Positions 24,175 through 32,418 of a DNA stretch of 64,000 bases are shown here, piece after piece; positions within the stretch are counted from its first letter, which is position 1, and each line of letters begins with the position of its first letter. This DNA comes from a virus. The notes under the pieces were generated by a model. That model saw only the letters and a program-made list of their open reading frames with translations, was not told the origin of the DNA and made no database searches. The stretch is taken from IMG/VR virus record IMGVR_UViG_3300047323_000304, positions 124,001 to 188,000 of that record; one strand, given 5' to 3'. Made by a program: the position numbers and the translations under genes.

Positions 24175-24247
24175 GTATTAAAAAAAGAAATGAATGATTC
24201 TTAAAATTACAAAAATAAAGGATTATTCATTTCTTTTTTTAATACTT
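24174..24247. terminator. Strong bidirectional terminator
   Basis: A perfect 22 bp inverted repeat with A7 on the left arm (24180-24186) and T7 on the right arm (24234-24240), separated by 29 bases. It divides the plus-strand HTH unit from the minus-strand genes. Confidence 0.85.
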
Positions 24248-24272
24248 TAAAATATTCATTTGATTAGAATTA

Positions 24273-24437
24273 TTATTTCTCGTACAAATCACTAATATAA
24301 GCATTAACTAATCCTGTTCTATCTTCGTTCACCCTTATAATCGCTACATCTCCAAATCCCACTATATGTTCTACCTTGCCTTGAATCTCATTCCCTTTAA
24401 AATCCACACCTTGAACTAGGCTATCTTCTCGTATCAT
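24273..24437 (-). CDS. Small beta-rich protein, 54 aa
   Basis: MIREDSLVQGVDFKGNEIQG with alternating polar/hydrophobic pattern, probably a small beta barrel. GAGGTGTTTTTA is the ribosome site. Last gene before the two-way terminator. Function unknown. Confidence 0.6.
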   Translation of the reverse strand: MIREDSLVQGVDFKGNEIQGKVEHIVGFGDVAIIRVNEDRTGLVNAYISDLYEK

Positions 24438-24471
24438 TAAAAACACCTCACATTAATATTATTTTAATATT

Positions 24472-24705
24472 TTAGCATATTTTAAATGATATTTCTCTAG
24501 TTTCTTTATTAGAACCACAGAATATAATATCAAACATGCTATCACATATGGTAGATAACAGTATTTTCTCATTCTTTTTATATGTCTTCTTGAATTTAAA
24601 TAAGTCTTCTAAATGTTCTTGCAATTCATATCTATTAACTCCAACTATGTTTCCTTTGTCAACCTTAACATTAATTCCATTTTTCATTTTAATTATATCT
24701 ATCAT
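24472..24705 (-). CDS. Hypothetical protein, 77 aa
   Basis: Start set at ATG 24705 (MIDIIKMKNGINVKVDKGN) because GAAGGATATGTAAT precedes it inside the longer frame. Small alpha/beta protein, function unknown. Confidence 0.6.
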   Translation of the reverse strand: MIDIIKMKNGINVKVDKGNIVGVNRYELQEHLEDLFKFKKTYKKNEKILLSTICDSMFDIIFCGSNKETREISFKIC

Positions 24706-24807
24706 TATTACATATCCTTCTTTCACATAATTGTTTTTATTTTATTATTCTTATGTATTCTATTAGAATAAAAGAAGTTCATCTAAAAGTAACATTTTAA
24801 GCAAACA

Positions 24808-24960
24808 CTACTCTCTATACTCTTTTAACAATCCTAATTTATAATTTAACTCATATAATTTTTCTTGTTTTAGGACTATTTCTTCTTCTAGTTCTATGAT
24901 ATCTTCTTGAATATCATATATTTCTTCTTCAGTTTCATTAATCATATCTTCTTTACTCAT
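24808..24960 (-). CDS. Short coiled-coil protein, 50 aa
   Basis: Almost entirely heptad-patterned and acidic (EEIYDIQEDIIELEEEIVLK). GGAGGTATTAAA is a strong ribosome site. Likely a dimerising helix; function unknown. Confidence 0.6.
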   Translation of the reverse strand: MSKEDMINETEEEIYDIQEDIIELEEEIVLKQEKLYELNYKLGLLKEYRE

Positions 24961-24993
24961 TTTAATACCTCCTAACTTTATAAATCTAAGATT

Positions 24994-25245
24994 TTAAGAA
25001 CCTTCTGTTTGAAATTCTTTTTTCCATTTTTTAAAACACTTTTGGCAAATTGTATCAGGTCTTTCATAAGCTACACATGATTCTTCAACTGAATTAATAA
25101 TATATCCATTATACTTATTATTACAAAGACTTATTGAATCCACAAAACAATGTAGCTTATTTGTTCTTATGTTTTTAGGTAATGCCCATTTTGGAGTTAT
25201 TCGTTCCATTATAAATTTTTCATCCCATTCAGGAAAACCACTCAT
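24994..25245 (-). CDS. Cys-containing hypothetical protein, 83 aa
   Basis: MSGFPEWDEKF start; Cys/His residues at HCFVDS, LCNN, SCVAYE and ICQKCF could bind zinc. GGAAGAGAG ribosome site. Function unknown. Confidence 0.65.
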   Translation of the reverse strand: MSGFPEWDEKFIMERITPKWALPKNIRTNKLHCFVDSISLCNNKYNGYIINSVEESCVAYERPDTICQKCFKKWKKEFQTEGS

Positions 25246-25310
25246 TATTCTCTCTTCCTTTCAATTAATAATTATTTTCAATAATACAGTAAAATCAGAT
25301 TTTTAAACTA

Positions 25311-25658
25311 TTATTTAGCACTATGCATATTTAACAATTTAAGTAATTCATCATAGGTTAATGTATTAGCATATTTTATACATTCAACTGATTTTTTCAC
25401 CGCTTCATCAGTTAATTTTATTAGAATCTTATTAATTCTTTCTTGGTCTATTATCATACCAGAACCTTCTTCATCATATATAAATATATTCCCTTTATCC
25501 TCATCATACATAATAGTATTCTTTTTATATACACCACAATCTAATATATTTAATATTTCTTGTAAATTAAATTTAAAATCTTTTGAGCTTAATTTTTTCA
25601 TCATTATTTTAGTATTTTCTGATATATCTTTATCAGTTCTATTTAATATTTTTAACAT
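25311..25658 (-). CDS. Hypothetical protein, 115 aa
   Basis: Helical N-terminal half, then YDEDKGNIFIYDEEGSG and a helical end. GGAGGAATATTA ribosome site. Function unknown. Confidence 0.65.
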   Translation of the reverse strand: MLKILNRTDKDISENTKIMMKKLSSKDFKFNLQEILNILDCGVYKKNTIMYDEDKGNIFIYDEEGSGMIIDQERINKILIKLTDEAVKKSVECIKYANTLTYDELLKLLNMHSAK

Positions 25659-25691
25659 TAATATTCCTCCTATCCTGTTAAAGTTCCTATT

Positions 25692-26048
25692 TTACTTAAA
25701 TATTTCCTCATTCTTTTTCTTTTCATTTTTCATAAAGTTTTTTAATATTCTTTCTCCGCTTCCTTCTGTCAAATCTTCACCATAATCAAATAAAAAATCT
25801 ACAAATTCTTCAACACTAGTTTTTCCAACTACATATATTTCTGAAAAAGTTTTCTCCAATTGTTGTTCCTTTAACCACTCTTTTAATTTCTCAACTAAAT
25901 TATTTTCATCAATCCAGTCTTTGAAATTAATTTTATTAATTAAATTACTATCTATTTTTAATAGTTTTTTAAAGTCTTTCATTTCAAATTTTTTATCATT
26001 AGTATTCTCATATATAAACATTTTTCTTATTAATTCTATATCAAACAT
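25692..26048 (-). CDS. Hypothetical protein, 118 aa
   Basis: Helical, charged (KDFKKLLKIDSN, LVEKLKEWLKEQQLE). Ribosome site AAGGAGTAATTATA. Precedes the 115-residue gene by 33 bp. Function unknown. Confidence 0.65.
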   Translation of the reverse strand: MFDIELIRKMFIYENTNDKKFEMKDFKKLLKIDSNLINKINFKDWIDENNLVEKLKEWLKEQQLEKTFSEIYVVGKTSVEEFVDFLFDYGEDLTEGSGERILKNFMKNEKKKNEEIFK

Positions 26049-26053
26049 TATAA

Positions 26054-26233
26054 TTACTCCTTAATTATATTTTTAATTTTATTAATTTCTCTAGAGTTAT
26101 TGTTATTTATGTTAATTGCAGTATTTATTAATGCATTGTTTTCCTTATTTATATCTGATAACTGTTTACATGATTCAGATATATCTTTAAATATATTACT
26201 CATTCTGTCTAAAACTTCTAAAACCTTATCCAT
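26054..26233 (-). CDS. Small helical protein, 59 aa
   Basis: Start at ATG 26233 (MDKVLEVLDRMSNIFKDIS) chosen for the AGGGGAGTG before it; the frame opens earlier at 26296. Asn-rich helices, possible coiled coil. Function unknown. Confidence 0.6.
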   Translation of the reverse strand: MDKVLEVLDRMSNIFKDISESCKQLSDINKENNALINTAININNNNSREINKIKNIIKE

Positions 26234-26308
26234 ATTAATCACTCCCCTATTTGTTATTATATCATAATTTTTATTTCCTAATCTATCTAAGAACATAAAA
26301 GATTTATT

Positions 26309-27256
26309 TTACAATCTGTTCAATGGATTATTGATAGCCATATCTCTTAATTCTTCCTCATCAACTCTTAAATAACGTTCTGTAGTTTTTATTGAACTAT
26401 GACCTAATGCACGTTGTATTTGTCTTATATTCGCACCTGCATTATGATTCAATGTAGCAAATGTTCCTCTTAGTTTGTGTGGTGTATATTTTTCGTCTGT
26501 TAATTCTGCTATATTTAAATACTTTTTAACCATTGTTCTAATAGAATCTGTACTTATTTTTGTTTTATAAGTACGTGATAAAAATAAGTATTGTTTTACA
26601 TTCTCAGGATAATCTTCATCAAACCTATAGTTTAAATTATCTTCTATAACTTTTTTGCAAGTATCATCAAGATATACAAATCTTTCTTTTGCTCCTTTTC
26701 CCCATATTTTAATTTTATTATCTTTTATATCTTTTATTTTTATATTTGCAAGTTCTGATATTCTTAAACCACAATGTAGAAATATATTTAAAATACATTT
26801 ATCTCTATAATAGTTAATAGAACCTTTATCTAATGATTCAAGCAATTTTATAGATTGATTTAAGTTTAATGTTATTGGTTCAGTTTTAGGTTGCTTAGGA
26901 CTTTCTAACTCATAAGCTGGATTAAAAGTAATTAATCTTTCTTTGTTTTGTAGATAGTCAAAATAGGCTTTTAAAGTTGCAACTTTCCTACATCTTGTAC
27001 TTGCTTTATTATCACATTCTTTTATTAAATAATTCATAAAATTATGTAGGTGTTTCAACTTAATAGTTTTTATATATTTATCATTAATAGCGTGTCTATC
27101 TTTTCCTCTATTATCTTTAAGGAATTTTACGAACATCTTTAGATCATTCTCATATCCTAATGCAGTTTTTTCTGAAAGACCTTTAATATTTCTGCAATAG
27201 TTTAAAAAATTTATAACACTTTCAGGTAATTCTATATTAATTTTCTCTCTTACCAT
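26309..27256 (-). CDS. Tyrosine recombinase (XerC/D-like)
   Basis: 315 residues, the size of Xer proteins. N-terminal SAM-like domain (10-105), then the catalytic domain with R165 (GLRISEL), K190 (GKGAKER), H260 and R263 (HKLRGTF), H286 (LGHSS) and Y295 (TTERYLRV): a full active set. It may resolve replicon dimers or act as an integrase; no att or dif site was recognised next to it. Own promoter at 27312-27340. Confidence 0.85.
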   Translation of the reverse strand: MVREKINIELPESVINFLNYCRNIKGLSEKTALGYENDLKMFVKFLKDNRGKDRHAINDKYIKTIKLKHLHNFMNYLIKECDNKASTRCRKVATLKAYFDYLQNKERLITFNPAYELESPKQPKTEPITLNLNQSIKLLESLDKGSINYYRDKCILNIFLHCGLRISELANIKIKDIKDNKIKIWGKGAKERFVYLDDTCKKVIEDNLNYRFDEDYPENVKQYLFLSRTYKTKISTDSIRTMVKKYLNIAELTDEKYTPHKLRGTFATLNHNAGANIRQIQRALGHSSIKTTERYLRVDEEELRDMAINNPLNRL

Positions 27257-27311
27257 TCTTAATCACTCCTTAATTCGTTTAATCATTGTTTTTAATTTAT
27301 CTTATATATCC

Positions 27312-27340
27312 ATTATAATACTACTTTATGAAGATTACAA
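27312..27340 (-). promoter_or_regulatory. Promoter of the tyrosine recombinase gene
   Basis: -35 TTGTAA (27340-27335), 17 bp, -10 TATAAT (27317-27312). The AT-rich ATAAATTAAAAACAATG sequence here lies in the leader, not upstream. Confidence 0.65.
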
Positions 27341-27378
27341 GTAAAATATTCCTGTAATCTCTAAAAATATTATTTAAT

Positions 27379-27597
27379 TTATTTAGCTTCAATTTTATCT
27401 AATTTTAGTCTTTCTGTTCGTTGCTTGAATAATAATTCTTCTTCAACTGTATTATTTACCACATAAGCTATTTCTTCAATTGTCATTCCTTCATTATAGT
27501 ATTTCAATAATACGTCTTTAATATTTTTATTAATATCATCACTTAGTTCTTTTGCTTGTTCTGTCCATCCACCTAATTTTTTATTAAATACTCCCAT
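27379..27597 (-). CDS. Hypothetical protein, 72 aa
   Basis: MGVFNKKLGGWTEQAKELSD start; helix YNEGMTIEEIAYVVNNT resembles an HTH recognition pair, so DNA binding is possible. Starts 1 bp before the next gene's stop, coupled with it. Confidence 0.6.
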   Translation of the reverse strand: MGVFNKKLGGWTEQAKELSDDINKNIKDVLLKYYNEGMTIEEIAYVVNNTVEEELLFKQRTERLKLDKIEAK

Positions 27598-27831
27598 TTA
27601 ACATTGCTCCTTTATATAATTGTCTATTGAATCATAAAATTTCTTTCTAGTAAGATTCAGTAATTCTAAGTAAGTTAATCCTAATGCTTCTTCCTTAGTT
27701 GGCATTAGATTGTTTATATGATAGTGAAATGTATGTACCTTTCCAGTCTTCATAATAACATCAAAATGTTTATAATCATACTTTGTTGGTGGTTCATTGT
27801 TAAATCTAATGTCTACAATTGTATTTTTCAT
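27598..27831 (-). CDS. Hypothetical protein, 77 aa
   Basis: ATG 27831 preferred over GTG 27840 because of AAGGAG 8 bp away. Contains HTFHYHINN, a His cluster, and a helical end. Function unknown. Confidence 0.6.
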   Translation of the reverse strand: MKNTIVDIRFNNEPPTKYDYKHFDVIMKTGKVHTFHYHINNLMPTKEEALGLTYLELLNLTRKKFYDSIDNYIKEQC

Positions 27832-27877
27832 CAATAACACTCCTTATAATTTATTTACTCTTTTTAAAATGATAGGT

Positions 27878-28360
27878 TTACTCATTTATTTTAATTGTTT
27901 TATTTTCTCCAAAAAACATTAGTTGCATTTCTTCAGTATTACTAAATTGTTTTTCTAAATAATCGTATTTAAATTGTCTATATTCCATTTCTATAGAATA
28001 ATCATTATTATAATAATCAAACTTTATCCTTCTATTCCATTCAACAGGTAATAGTCGTCCAGTTATATTGCTAATTTTAAAAATGTTTTCCATGCTTAAT
28101 TTATGTTTAATACATTTTGTCCTAATAAACATTTCAATATATTCTAATTCTTGGATACAAGTATCATTTGGTTTCTGTCTTTTATTGTTTATATTAAATA
28201 TTGTTATTTTAGATAATTCTACATTAATTTCCCTATATTTATTTATATACCAATGCAATAATTTCAAATCTTCTTCACTAACTATTTCATTCTCTTTATA
28301 ATTTATACACTCTGTATAGTTATTATACTCTGAAACGTAGTCTTCTGTTTTTTCGTTCAT
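27878..28360 (-). CDS. Hypothetical protein, 160 aa
   Basis: Helical acidic protein with LLHWYINKYREINVELSK; no domain recognised. AAAGGAGTAGTATT ribosome site. Confidence 0.65.
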   Translation of the reverse strand: MNEKTEDYVSEYNNYTECINYKENEIVSEEDLKLLHWYINKYREINVELSKITIFNINNKRQKPNDTCIQELEYIEMFIRTKCIKHKLSMENIFKISNITGRLLPVEWNRRIKFDYYNNDYSIEMEYRQFKYDYLEKQFSNTEEMQLMFFGENKTIKINE

Positions 28361-28416
28361 AATACTACTCCTTTATACTTAATTTCTATTTTATTAATTA
28401 ACATAAATCAATGTTT

Positions 28417-28752
28417 TTAACAACTTTTTATTTCTTCTAAAATATCTTCTAATAATTCTTTTTCAATACCATATCTTACAATATCGTAATCAATAAATGA
28501 ATTATTCCATTTTTCTTCAGCTATATTTAATCTTCTCTTTATTATTTCAACGTAATTATTATTTATAGTATTTTTAATTTCTCTTTGAATTATTTCTACT
28601 GTTGTCATCATACCTATTAATTTAGTTCTCAATTCTGTAGCTCTACAAGAGCCAATTTTGCCATTAAGTTCATCTTTTAATATCTCATCTTTTTTATTTA
28701 AATATTCATTGCAAATTATTGTTCTTATATCTTCTAATGTTTGTTTATCCAT
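28417..28752 (-). CDS. Hypothetical helical protein, 111 aa
   Basis: Helical throughout (LEDIRTIICNEYLNKKDEIL, heptad-like). GGGTGAGGTAATAAAA ribosome site. Function unknown. Confidence 0.65.
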   Translation of the reverse strand: MDKQTLEDIRTIICNEYLNKKDEILKDELNGKIGSCRATELRTKLIGMMTTVEIIQREIKNTINNNYVEIIKRRLNIAEEKWNNSFIDYDIVRYGIEKELLEDILEEIKSC

Positions 28753-28798
28753 TTTTATTACCTCACCCTTCTTAATAAATTTATGAATTTATCAACTT

Positions 28799-29071
28799 TT
28801 ATAAATTTTCTTCTATAAAGTTTTTTATCTCTCTTAATTCATACATGTTGCAACCACTATCCCAGCATATTAAATTATCTATGTTACTCTTAGCATTACT
28901 CTTATTGTTTTTGTATATTTTAATATTAGTATCCCACCCTAATTTATAAGCCATCAATGATATTATATTACTTTTTAATAAACTTATTTCTCTTTCTACA
29001 TGAATGGTCAATTCATTATCTTCACCTAAATTGTTAATTGTACTTTTTATATTAATCCATTTTTCATTCAT
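28799..29071 (-). CDS. Hypothetical protein, 90 aa
   Basis: ATG 29071 (MNEKWINIKSTINNLGED) chosen: the ATG at 29083 directly touches AAGGAG. Mixed alpha/beta; ends LREIKNFIEENL. Function unknown. Confidence 0.6.
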   Translation of the reverse strand: MNEKWINIKSTINNLGEDNELTIHVEREISLLKSNIISLMAYKLGWDTNIKIYKNNKSNAKSNIDNLICWDSGCNMYELREIKNFIEENL

Positions 29072-29130
29072 ATATTGTATCATCTCCTTTTTTCAATTAT
29101 AACATAGTTCCAATAAGATCAATATTTTAA

Positions 29131-29370
29131 TTACACTTCTTCTAACCAGCCTAAACCAATTTCTATCATATTTCCAACTTTCCATGTATTCATATGATAA
29201 TTAAATCTTTTACTAAAATCACAACTCGTTTCTATTAATTTTATTGTCACAACATTATCTTTATTTATATCTAATACTTCACCATCTAAAATTTTTTCAT
29301 GATATAGTGGTTCATACATTTTATTCTTATACTCTTCTGTAGTTTTGACATGACTTCCTATTTGTATCAT
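29131..29370 (-). CDS. Hypothetical protein, 79 aa
   Basis: Beta-rich small protein (MIQIGSHVKTTEEYKNKMY, GEVLDINKDNVVTIKL), like an SH3- or KOW-type barrel. GGAGGGTATGAA ribosome site. Function unknown. Confidence 0.65.
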   Translation of the reverse strand: MIQIGSHVKTTEEYKNKMYEPLYHEKILDGEVLDINKDNVVTIKLIETSCDFSKRFNYHMNTWKVGNMIEIGLGWLEEV

Positions 29371-29391
29371 TTCATACCCTCCTTTTACTAT

Positions 29392-29541
29392 CTAATTTAT
29401 TTCTACTTGTTCAACATCATTTATATCCAATCTCAATCTTCTTCCGTATGTAAAAAGTTCAACCACATTTCCTTTTATAAATCCAATAAATATACCTTTT
29501 AATTTATCATCATTCTTGACTTTAAATACTCCCATAATCAT
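29392..29541 (-). CDS. Small beta-rich protein, 49 aa
   Basis: MIMGVFKVKNDDKLKGIFIG and FTYGRRLRLDIND; a one-domain beta protein similar in feel to its 79-residue neighbour. AGGAGGAAACG before the ATG. Function unknown. Confidence 0.55.
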   Translation of the reverse strand: MIMGVFKVKNDDKLKGIFIGFIKGNVVELFTYGRRLRLDINDVEQVEIN

Positions 29542-29550
29542 CGTTTCCTC

Positions 29551-29709
29551 CTAATAATATAATCTTAAATCTAAATTTCTATTTTTAACTTCATTCCATA
29601 AATTATTAAATAAGTGTTCTTTACTATTGTCCGACAGTATTATAAATAACATTCTAATAGATTTATATTCTCTCATTAAATCATTATTACTTAGTTTTTG
29701 GATATTCAT
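29551..29709 (-). CDS. Small helical protein, 52 aa
   Basis: MNIQKLSNNDLMREYKSIRM and a helical remainder ending LRLYY. GAGGAGTGATAGTT ribosome site; first gene behind the promoter at 29832-29860. Function unknown. Confidence 0.6.
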   Translation of the reverse strand: MNIQKLSNNDLMREYKSIRMLFIILSDNSKEHLFNNLWNEVKNRNLDLRLYY

Positions 29710-29831
29710 AACTATCACTCCTCTTATTTAATTTATTTGTTTTATTGATTATTATATGTATTTGCTATAAGTTGGAATAGCAATCTTTAGTTGTGCCGAT
29801 TGGCTTAGAAAATGTATCTTCTATAGTTATT

Positions 29832-29886
29832 ATTTTACTACTGTTATTACTTAAAGTCAATAATTATTTAATAAAATAAAAAGAAT
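29832..29886 (-). promoter_or_regulatory. Promoter heading the 29.7-to-27.4 kb gene group
   Basis: -35 TTGACT (29860-29855), 17 bp, -10 TAAAAT (29837-29832). AATAAAATAAAAAGAATAT (plus-strand reading, about 29869-29887) lies between this and the opposing plus promoter. Confidence 0.7.
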
Positions 29887-29944
29887 ATCTTAGTAATTAT
29901 ATTTTCATAATCCATAAAAATATGTATCATATTATTTACATAAG

Positions 29945-29953
29945 TGTTATAAT
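29945..29953 (+). promoter_or_regulatory. Extended -10 promoter of small plus-strand transcript
   Basis: TG-T-TATAAT (29945-29953), 40 bp upstream of the peptide start; no consensus -35. Confidence 0.65.
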
Positions 29954-29963
29954 ATACATACAC

Positions 29964-30084
29964 TCTTGCCAAGCAAAAAGGAGAGTGAAAAGATGAAGAT
30001 TAAGAAATTAAAATTCATGTTAAATATCATAGCTTTTCTTAAGTTATCACTAGAAATAGAAAGATAATTTAAGTCTTGGTAAGA
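29964..30084 (+). promoter_or_regulatory. Long-range 5'-3' pairing in the small transcript
   Basis: TCTTGCCAAG (29964-29973) in the leader can pair over 10 bases (one G-U) with CTTGGTAAGA (30075-30084) after the stop codon. The leader arm lies next to the ribosome site, so folding could hide it, as in type I toxin mRNAs. Confidence 0.55.
29993..30067 (+). CDS. 24-residue cationic hydrophobic peptide, type I toxin-like
   Basis: MKIKKLKFMLNIIAF then LKLSLEIER: basic start, hydrophobic helix, charged end, the make-up of small membrane toxins. AAGGAG lies 9 bases before the ATG, an extended -10 promoter 40 bp upstream and a strong terminator 17 bp after the stop, so it is a stand-alone ~160 nt mRNA on the strand opposite to all neighbours. 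5' and 3' arms are complementary. No antisense RNA promoter was identified. Could also be a regulatory RNA with an accidental ORF. Confidence 0.55.
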   Translation: MKIKKLKFMLNIIAFLKLSLEIER

Positions 30085-30121
30085 AAAAGGGAAGTAATGA
30101 CGGTATATACTTCCCTTTTTT
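30084..30121 (+). terminator. Strong terminator of the small transcript
   Basis: 13 bp perfect stem AAAAAGGGAAGTA/TACTTCCCTTTTT with an 11-base loop; U-tract T6. Confidence 0.85.
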
Positions 30122-30161
30122 AATCGTATTAAATTACCGAATTTATCAACTTGTACAAAAC

Positions 30162-30192
30162 AAAAGAGTATAAATTACAAATATACTCTTTT
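30162..30192 (-). terminator. Terminator of the 30.2-32 kb gene group
   Basis: AAAAGAGTAT/ATACTCTTTT stem; the minus-strand tail TTTTGTTTTG completes it. Confidence 0.75.
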
Positions 30193-30204
30193 AAGCTTTT
30201 TTAT

Positions 30205-30510
30205 TTAATTTTCTTCTTCGATATTAGAATATATAAATGTTCCTTTATTCCATATGCTAACATAATAAAAATCTTTATAATCAATAAACTCATCTACTCT
30301 TTCTTTTGCCTCAGCTATATCTGTATAAACTTCTATCAATAGTCGTTCTGCATTAATGGCCTCATCATTACATATCAATTCTAAGTCTTCAATATCTTTT
30401 CTAGGACTTCCTACTCCACTTGGTTGTATAAATACTGAAATTTCTTTTATTGTCTCACTTATTGTTGATAATATATTGTCATTGGAAAATATTACACTAT
30501 GTTCTAACAT
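30205..30510 (-). CDS. Hypothetical protein, 101 aa
   Basis: Acidic alpha/beta protein (MLEHSVIFSNDNILSTISET). It overlaps the upstream gene by 7 bp and ends just before a terminator, so it closes an operon. Function unknown. Confidence 0.65.
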   Translation of the reverse strand: MLEHSVIFSNDNILSTISETIKEISVFIQPSGVGSPRKDIEDLELICNDEAINAERLLIEVYTDIAEAKERVDEFIDYKDFYYVSIWNKGTFIYSNIEEEN

Positions 30511-30674
30511 TTTTTCTCCTCCTCACTATTTAAAAGTTGTAATCCACCTAAAGCGGAAAGCAAATTATTTTTAACTGTTTCTAATATTTTAATATTCGAT
30601 TCATTTTTATAATCATCTTTTATATTATCTACTAATTTAATTGTACTCATTATATTTTCCTCAATTAATTTCAT
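30504..30674 (-). CDS. Small helical protein, 56 aa
   Basis: ATG 30674 (MKLIEENIMSTIKLVDNIK) is preceded by AGGAGGAATATTAAT; the frame opens at 30695. Helical, function unknown, overlapping the next gene. Confidence 0.6.
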   Translation of the reverse strand: MKLIEENIMSTIKLVDNIKDDYKNESNIKILETVKNNLLSALGGLQLLNSEEEKKC

Positions 30675-30725
30675 ATTAATATTCCTCCTATTCATTTAAA
30701 TTAACTCTTTTAAGCAGATATTAAT

Positions 30726-31031
30726 CTACCATATAACTTTTATAGAATCTGGAGTTCCATAATCAAGTAATTCTCTTGAATCTCCTAATTCACCCTTTAC
30801 AAATTCTACAGTATAACCCATTTCTTCAGTTTCTAATTCTATTTTTATATTTTGAAAAATTTTATCTTTATAAAGAGCCATATTATTCTCAAATTCAACT
30901 TTTACAAAATTTTTATCCTTAGCTTTTCTTATTTGGGTGTCAATTTTATCAATCATTATTTTTACATACTCTTGTATTTTTTCATCTTTTGCTACATTAT
31001 TTAATTCCCTTGCTTCACTTGCTTTTATCAT
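30726..31031 (-). CDS. Hypothetical protein, 101 aa
   Basis: Start at ATG 31031 (MIKASEARELNNVAKDEKIQ) for its AGGAGATGT site. The opening ASEAR...L helix followed by a beta half resembles small phage proteins of unknown role. Confidence 0.65.
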   Translation of the reverse strand: MIKASEARELNNVAKDEKIQEYVKIMIDKIDTQIRKAKDKNFVKVEFENNMALYKDKIFQNIKIELETEEMGYTVEFVKGELGDSRELLDYGTPDSIKVIW

Positions 31032-31071
31032 ATTACACATCTCCTAACTTTTTCTAAAATAACTTTTTATA

Positions 31072-31254
31072 TTAATCATATCTGTCATTTTCTCCAAGCA
31101 CCCATAATAAAGTGGCTATAGTTGAAGAACAATCTAGAATTTGGCTTTTCATAACATCTCTTGGTATCTCACTATTTTTATAAGCATTTCTATAATTTTC
31201 TATGGTCTTTTTGGTTGCTTCTATTTCGTGTCTTATTTCTTTCTCTGTTTTCAA
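31072..31254 (-). CDS. Small helical protein, 60 aa
   Basis: MKTEKEIRHEIEATKKTIEN: a long charged helix, then a hydrophobic helix (SSTIATLLWVLGE). Probably a small helical bundle; function unknown. GAAGGTGAAT ribosome site. Confidence 0.6.
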   Translation of the reverse strand: MKTEKEIRHEIEATKKTIENYRNAYKNSEIPRDVMKSQILDCSSTIATLLWVLGENDRYD

Positions 31255-31324
31255 TAATTCACCTTCTTTTTTTAATTGATAATCACTTTCAATAAGCTTT
31301 TAAAACTCTTGATTTACTTGGTTA

Positions 31325-31870
31325 TTAATGGAAATCTACTGCACCATGTTGTGACGCATATTCAAAAGCTTCTTTCCAATCTTGATATTTTACAAACCAA
31401 TATCCATCATCCTTTAAATTTTTTGAGAATTCTTCTGCTTTTTCTTCATTGTCTACAAAATCTTTATATAATTTTTTAGCTACAATATATCCTATTACAC
31501 CTTCATTGTCAGCAAAATTAATCAATTCTTCAAATAAGTTTTTATTATTTACACCTACTAGACCTACATTTCCATTGCTATCACATTCAAATTTAATTGG
31601 TAATATTGTTTTTGCAAATGCTTCTAACGTATTTCTCCATGCTCCATATCCCGAATAACTTCCTGCTCTGAATCCAATACTATCTTCCCAAGTATAAACT
31701 GTATTTGGATTGATTCCTTCCCCTCTACCTTTAAAATGCTTTTCTGACCATTCCATACTTACTCCAGCTTTCCATTCTGTTTCCCAGTTTATCAATTCTC
31801 CTTCTTCATCAATTTGTGGATTTTCAACCACCTTTAAATTTTTATATGCTGTTATATCTAATCCCATTGT
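31325..31870 (-). CDS. Conserved phage-type protein, 181 aa
   Basis: Begins MGLDITAYKNLKVVENP, a start shared with phage proteins of unknown function; later FRAGSYSGYGAWRNTLEAFA. ATG 31870 is used since GGAGAGAAGTACA precedes it within the longer frame. No catalytic motif evident; recognition is from memory of the family. Confidence 0.65.
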   Translation of the reverse strand, partial: TMGLDITAYKNLKVVENPQIDEEGELINWETEWKAGVSMEWSEKHFKGRGEGINPNTVYTWEDSIGFRAGSYSGYGAWRNTLEAFAKTILPIKFECDSNGNVGLVGVNNKNLFEELINFADNEGVIGYIVAKKLYKDFVDNEEKAEEFSKNLKDDGYWFVKYQDWKEAFEYASQHGAVDFH

Positions 31871-31948
31871 ACTTCTCTCCTTCATTAATTTTTTTATTTA
31901 TAATGTTTACTTTATTTTCTAGGTAAAAGAACTATTTTGTTTAAACTT

Positions 31949-32302
31949 TTATTCTTCTAAGTCGTCTATAAAAAATTTATTATCTAATCCAAAATCTTTG
32001 AATTTATTTTGTGTGCCATTAAGAACAATTTTATTCCTTTGATTTAATACAATAGATATCATATCAAATTGAATTCTATATTGGTTTTTCAAACCATATA
32101 ATAAACCTAACTTATTTTTACTATCTTCAGTTAACTCATTCCATTTTGTGTGGTCTGGATTAATTATATTAATCTCACTATCAATCATTTTCATTTTTTC
32201 TATTAATTCTCTACCTAACTTTTTTATAACCGTTATACTTCTAATGTCATCTTTTAACGTTTCTTCCATAACATCATAAATATCCATAGCTTTCATATCC
32301 AT
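31949..32302 (-). CDS. Hypothetical helical protein, 117 aa
   Basis: Helical, charged; GGATGGTG ribosome site. First gene behind the promoter at 32358-32386. Function unknown. Confidence 0.65.
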   Translation of the reverse strand: MDMKAMDIYDVMEETLKDDIRSITVIKKLGRELIEKMKMIDSEINIINPDHTKWNELTEDSKNKLGLLYGLKNQYRIQFDMISIVLNQRNKIVLNGTQNKFKDFGLDNKFFIDDLEE

Positions 32303-32357
32303 TTTAACACCATCCTCTATTTATATATGTATTTTTCTTAACTCTTATCTTAATTAC

Positions 32358-32418
32358 ATTATATATCATTTACCAAACATTGTCTATATGTTTTTAATAT
32401 TCTTTTTAATTTATTTTT
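32358..32418 (-). promoter_or_regulatory. Promoter with AT-rich element heading the 32.3-to-30.2 kb group
   Basis: -35 TAGACA (32386-32381), 17 bp, -10 TATAAT (32363-32358); AAATAAATTAAAAAGAATA upstream at about 32415-32397. Confidence 0.75.

Noticed and set aside
29993-30067. AimP-type arbitrium signal peptide
   Set aside because: No AimR-like TPR receptor gene next to it and no signal-peptide cleavage pattern; type I toxin-like layout fits better.
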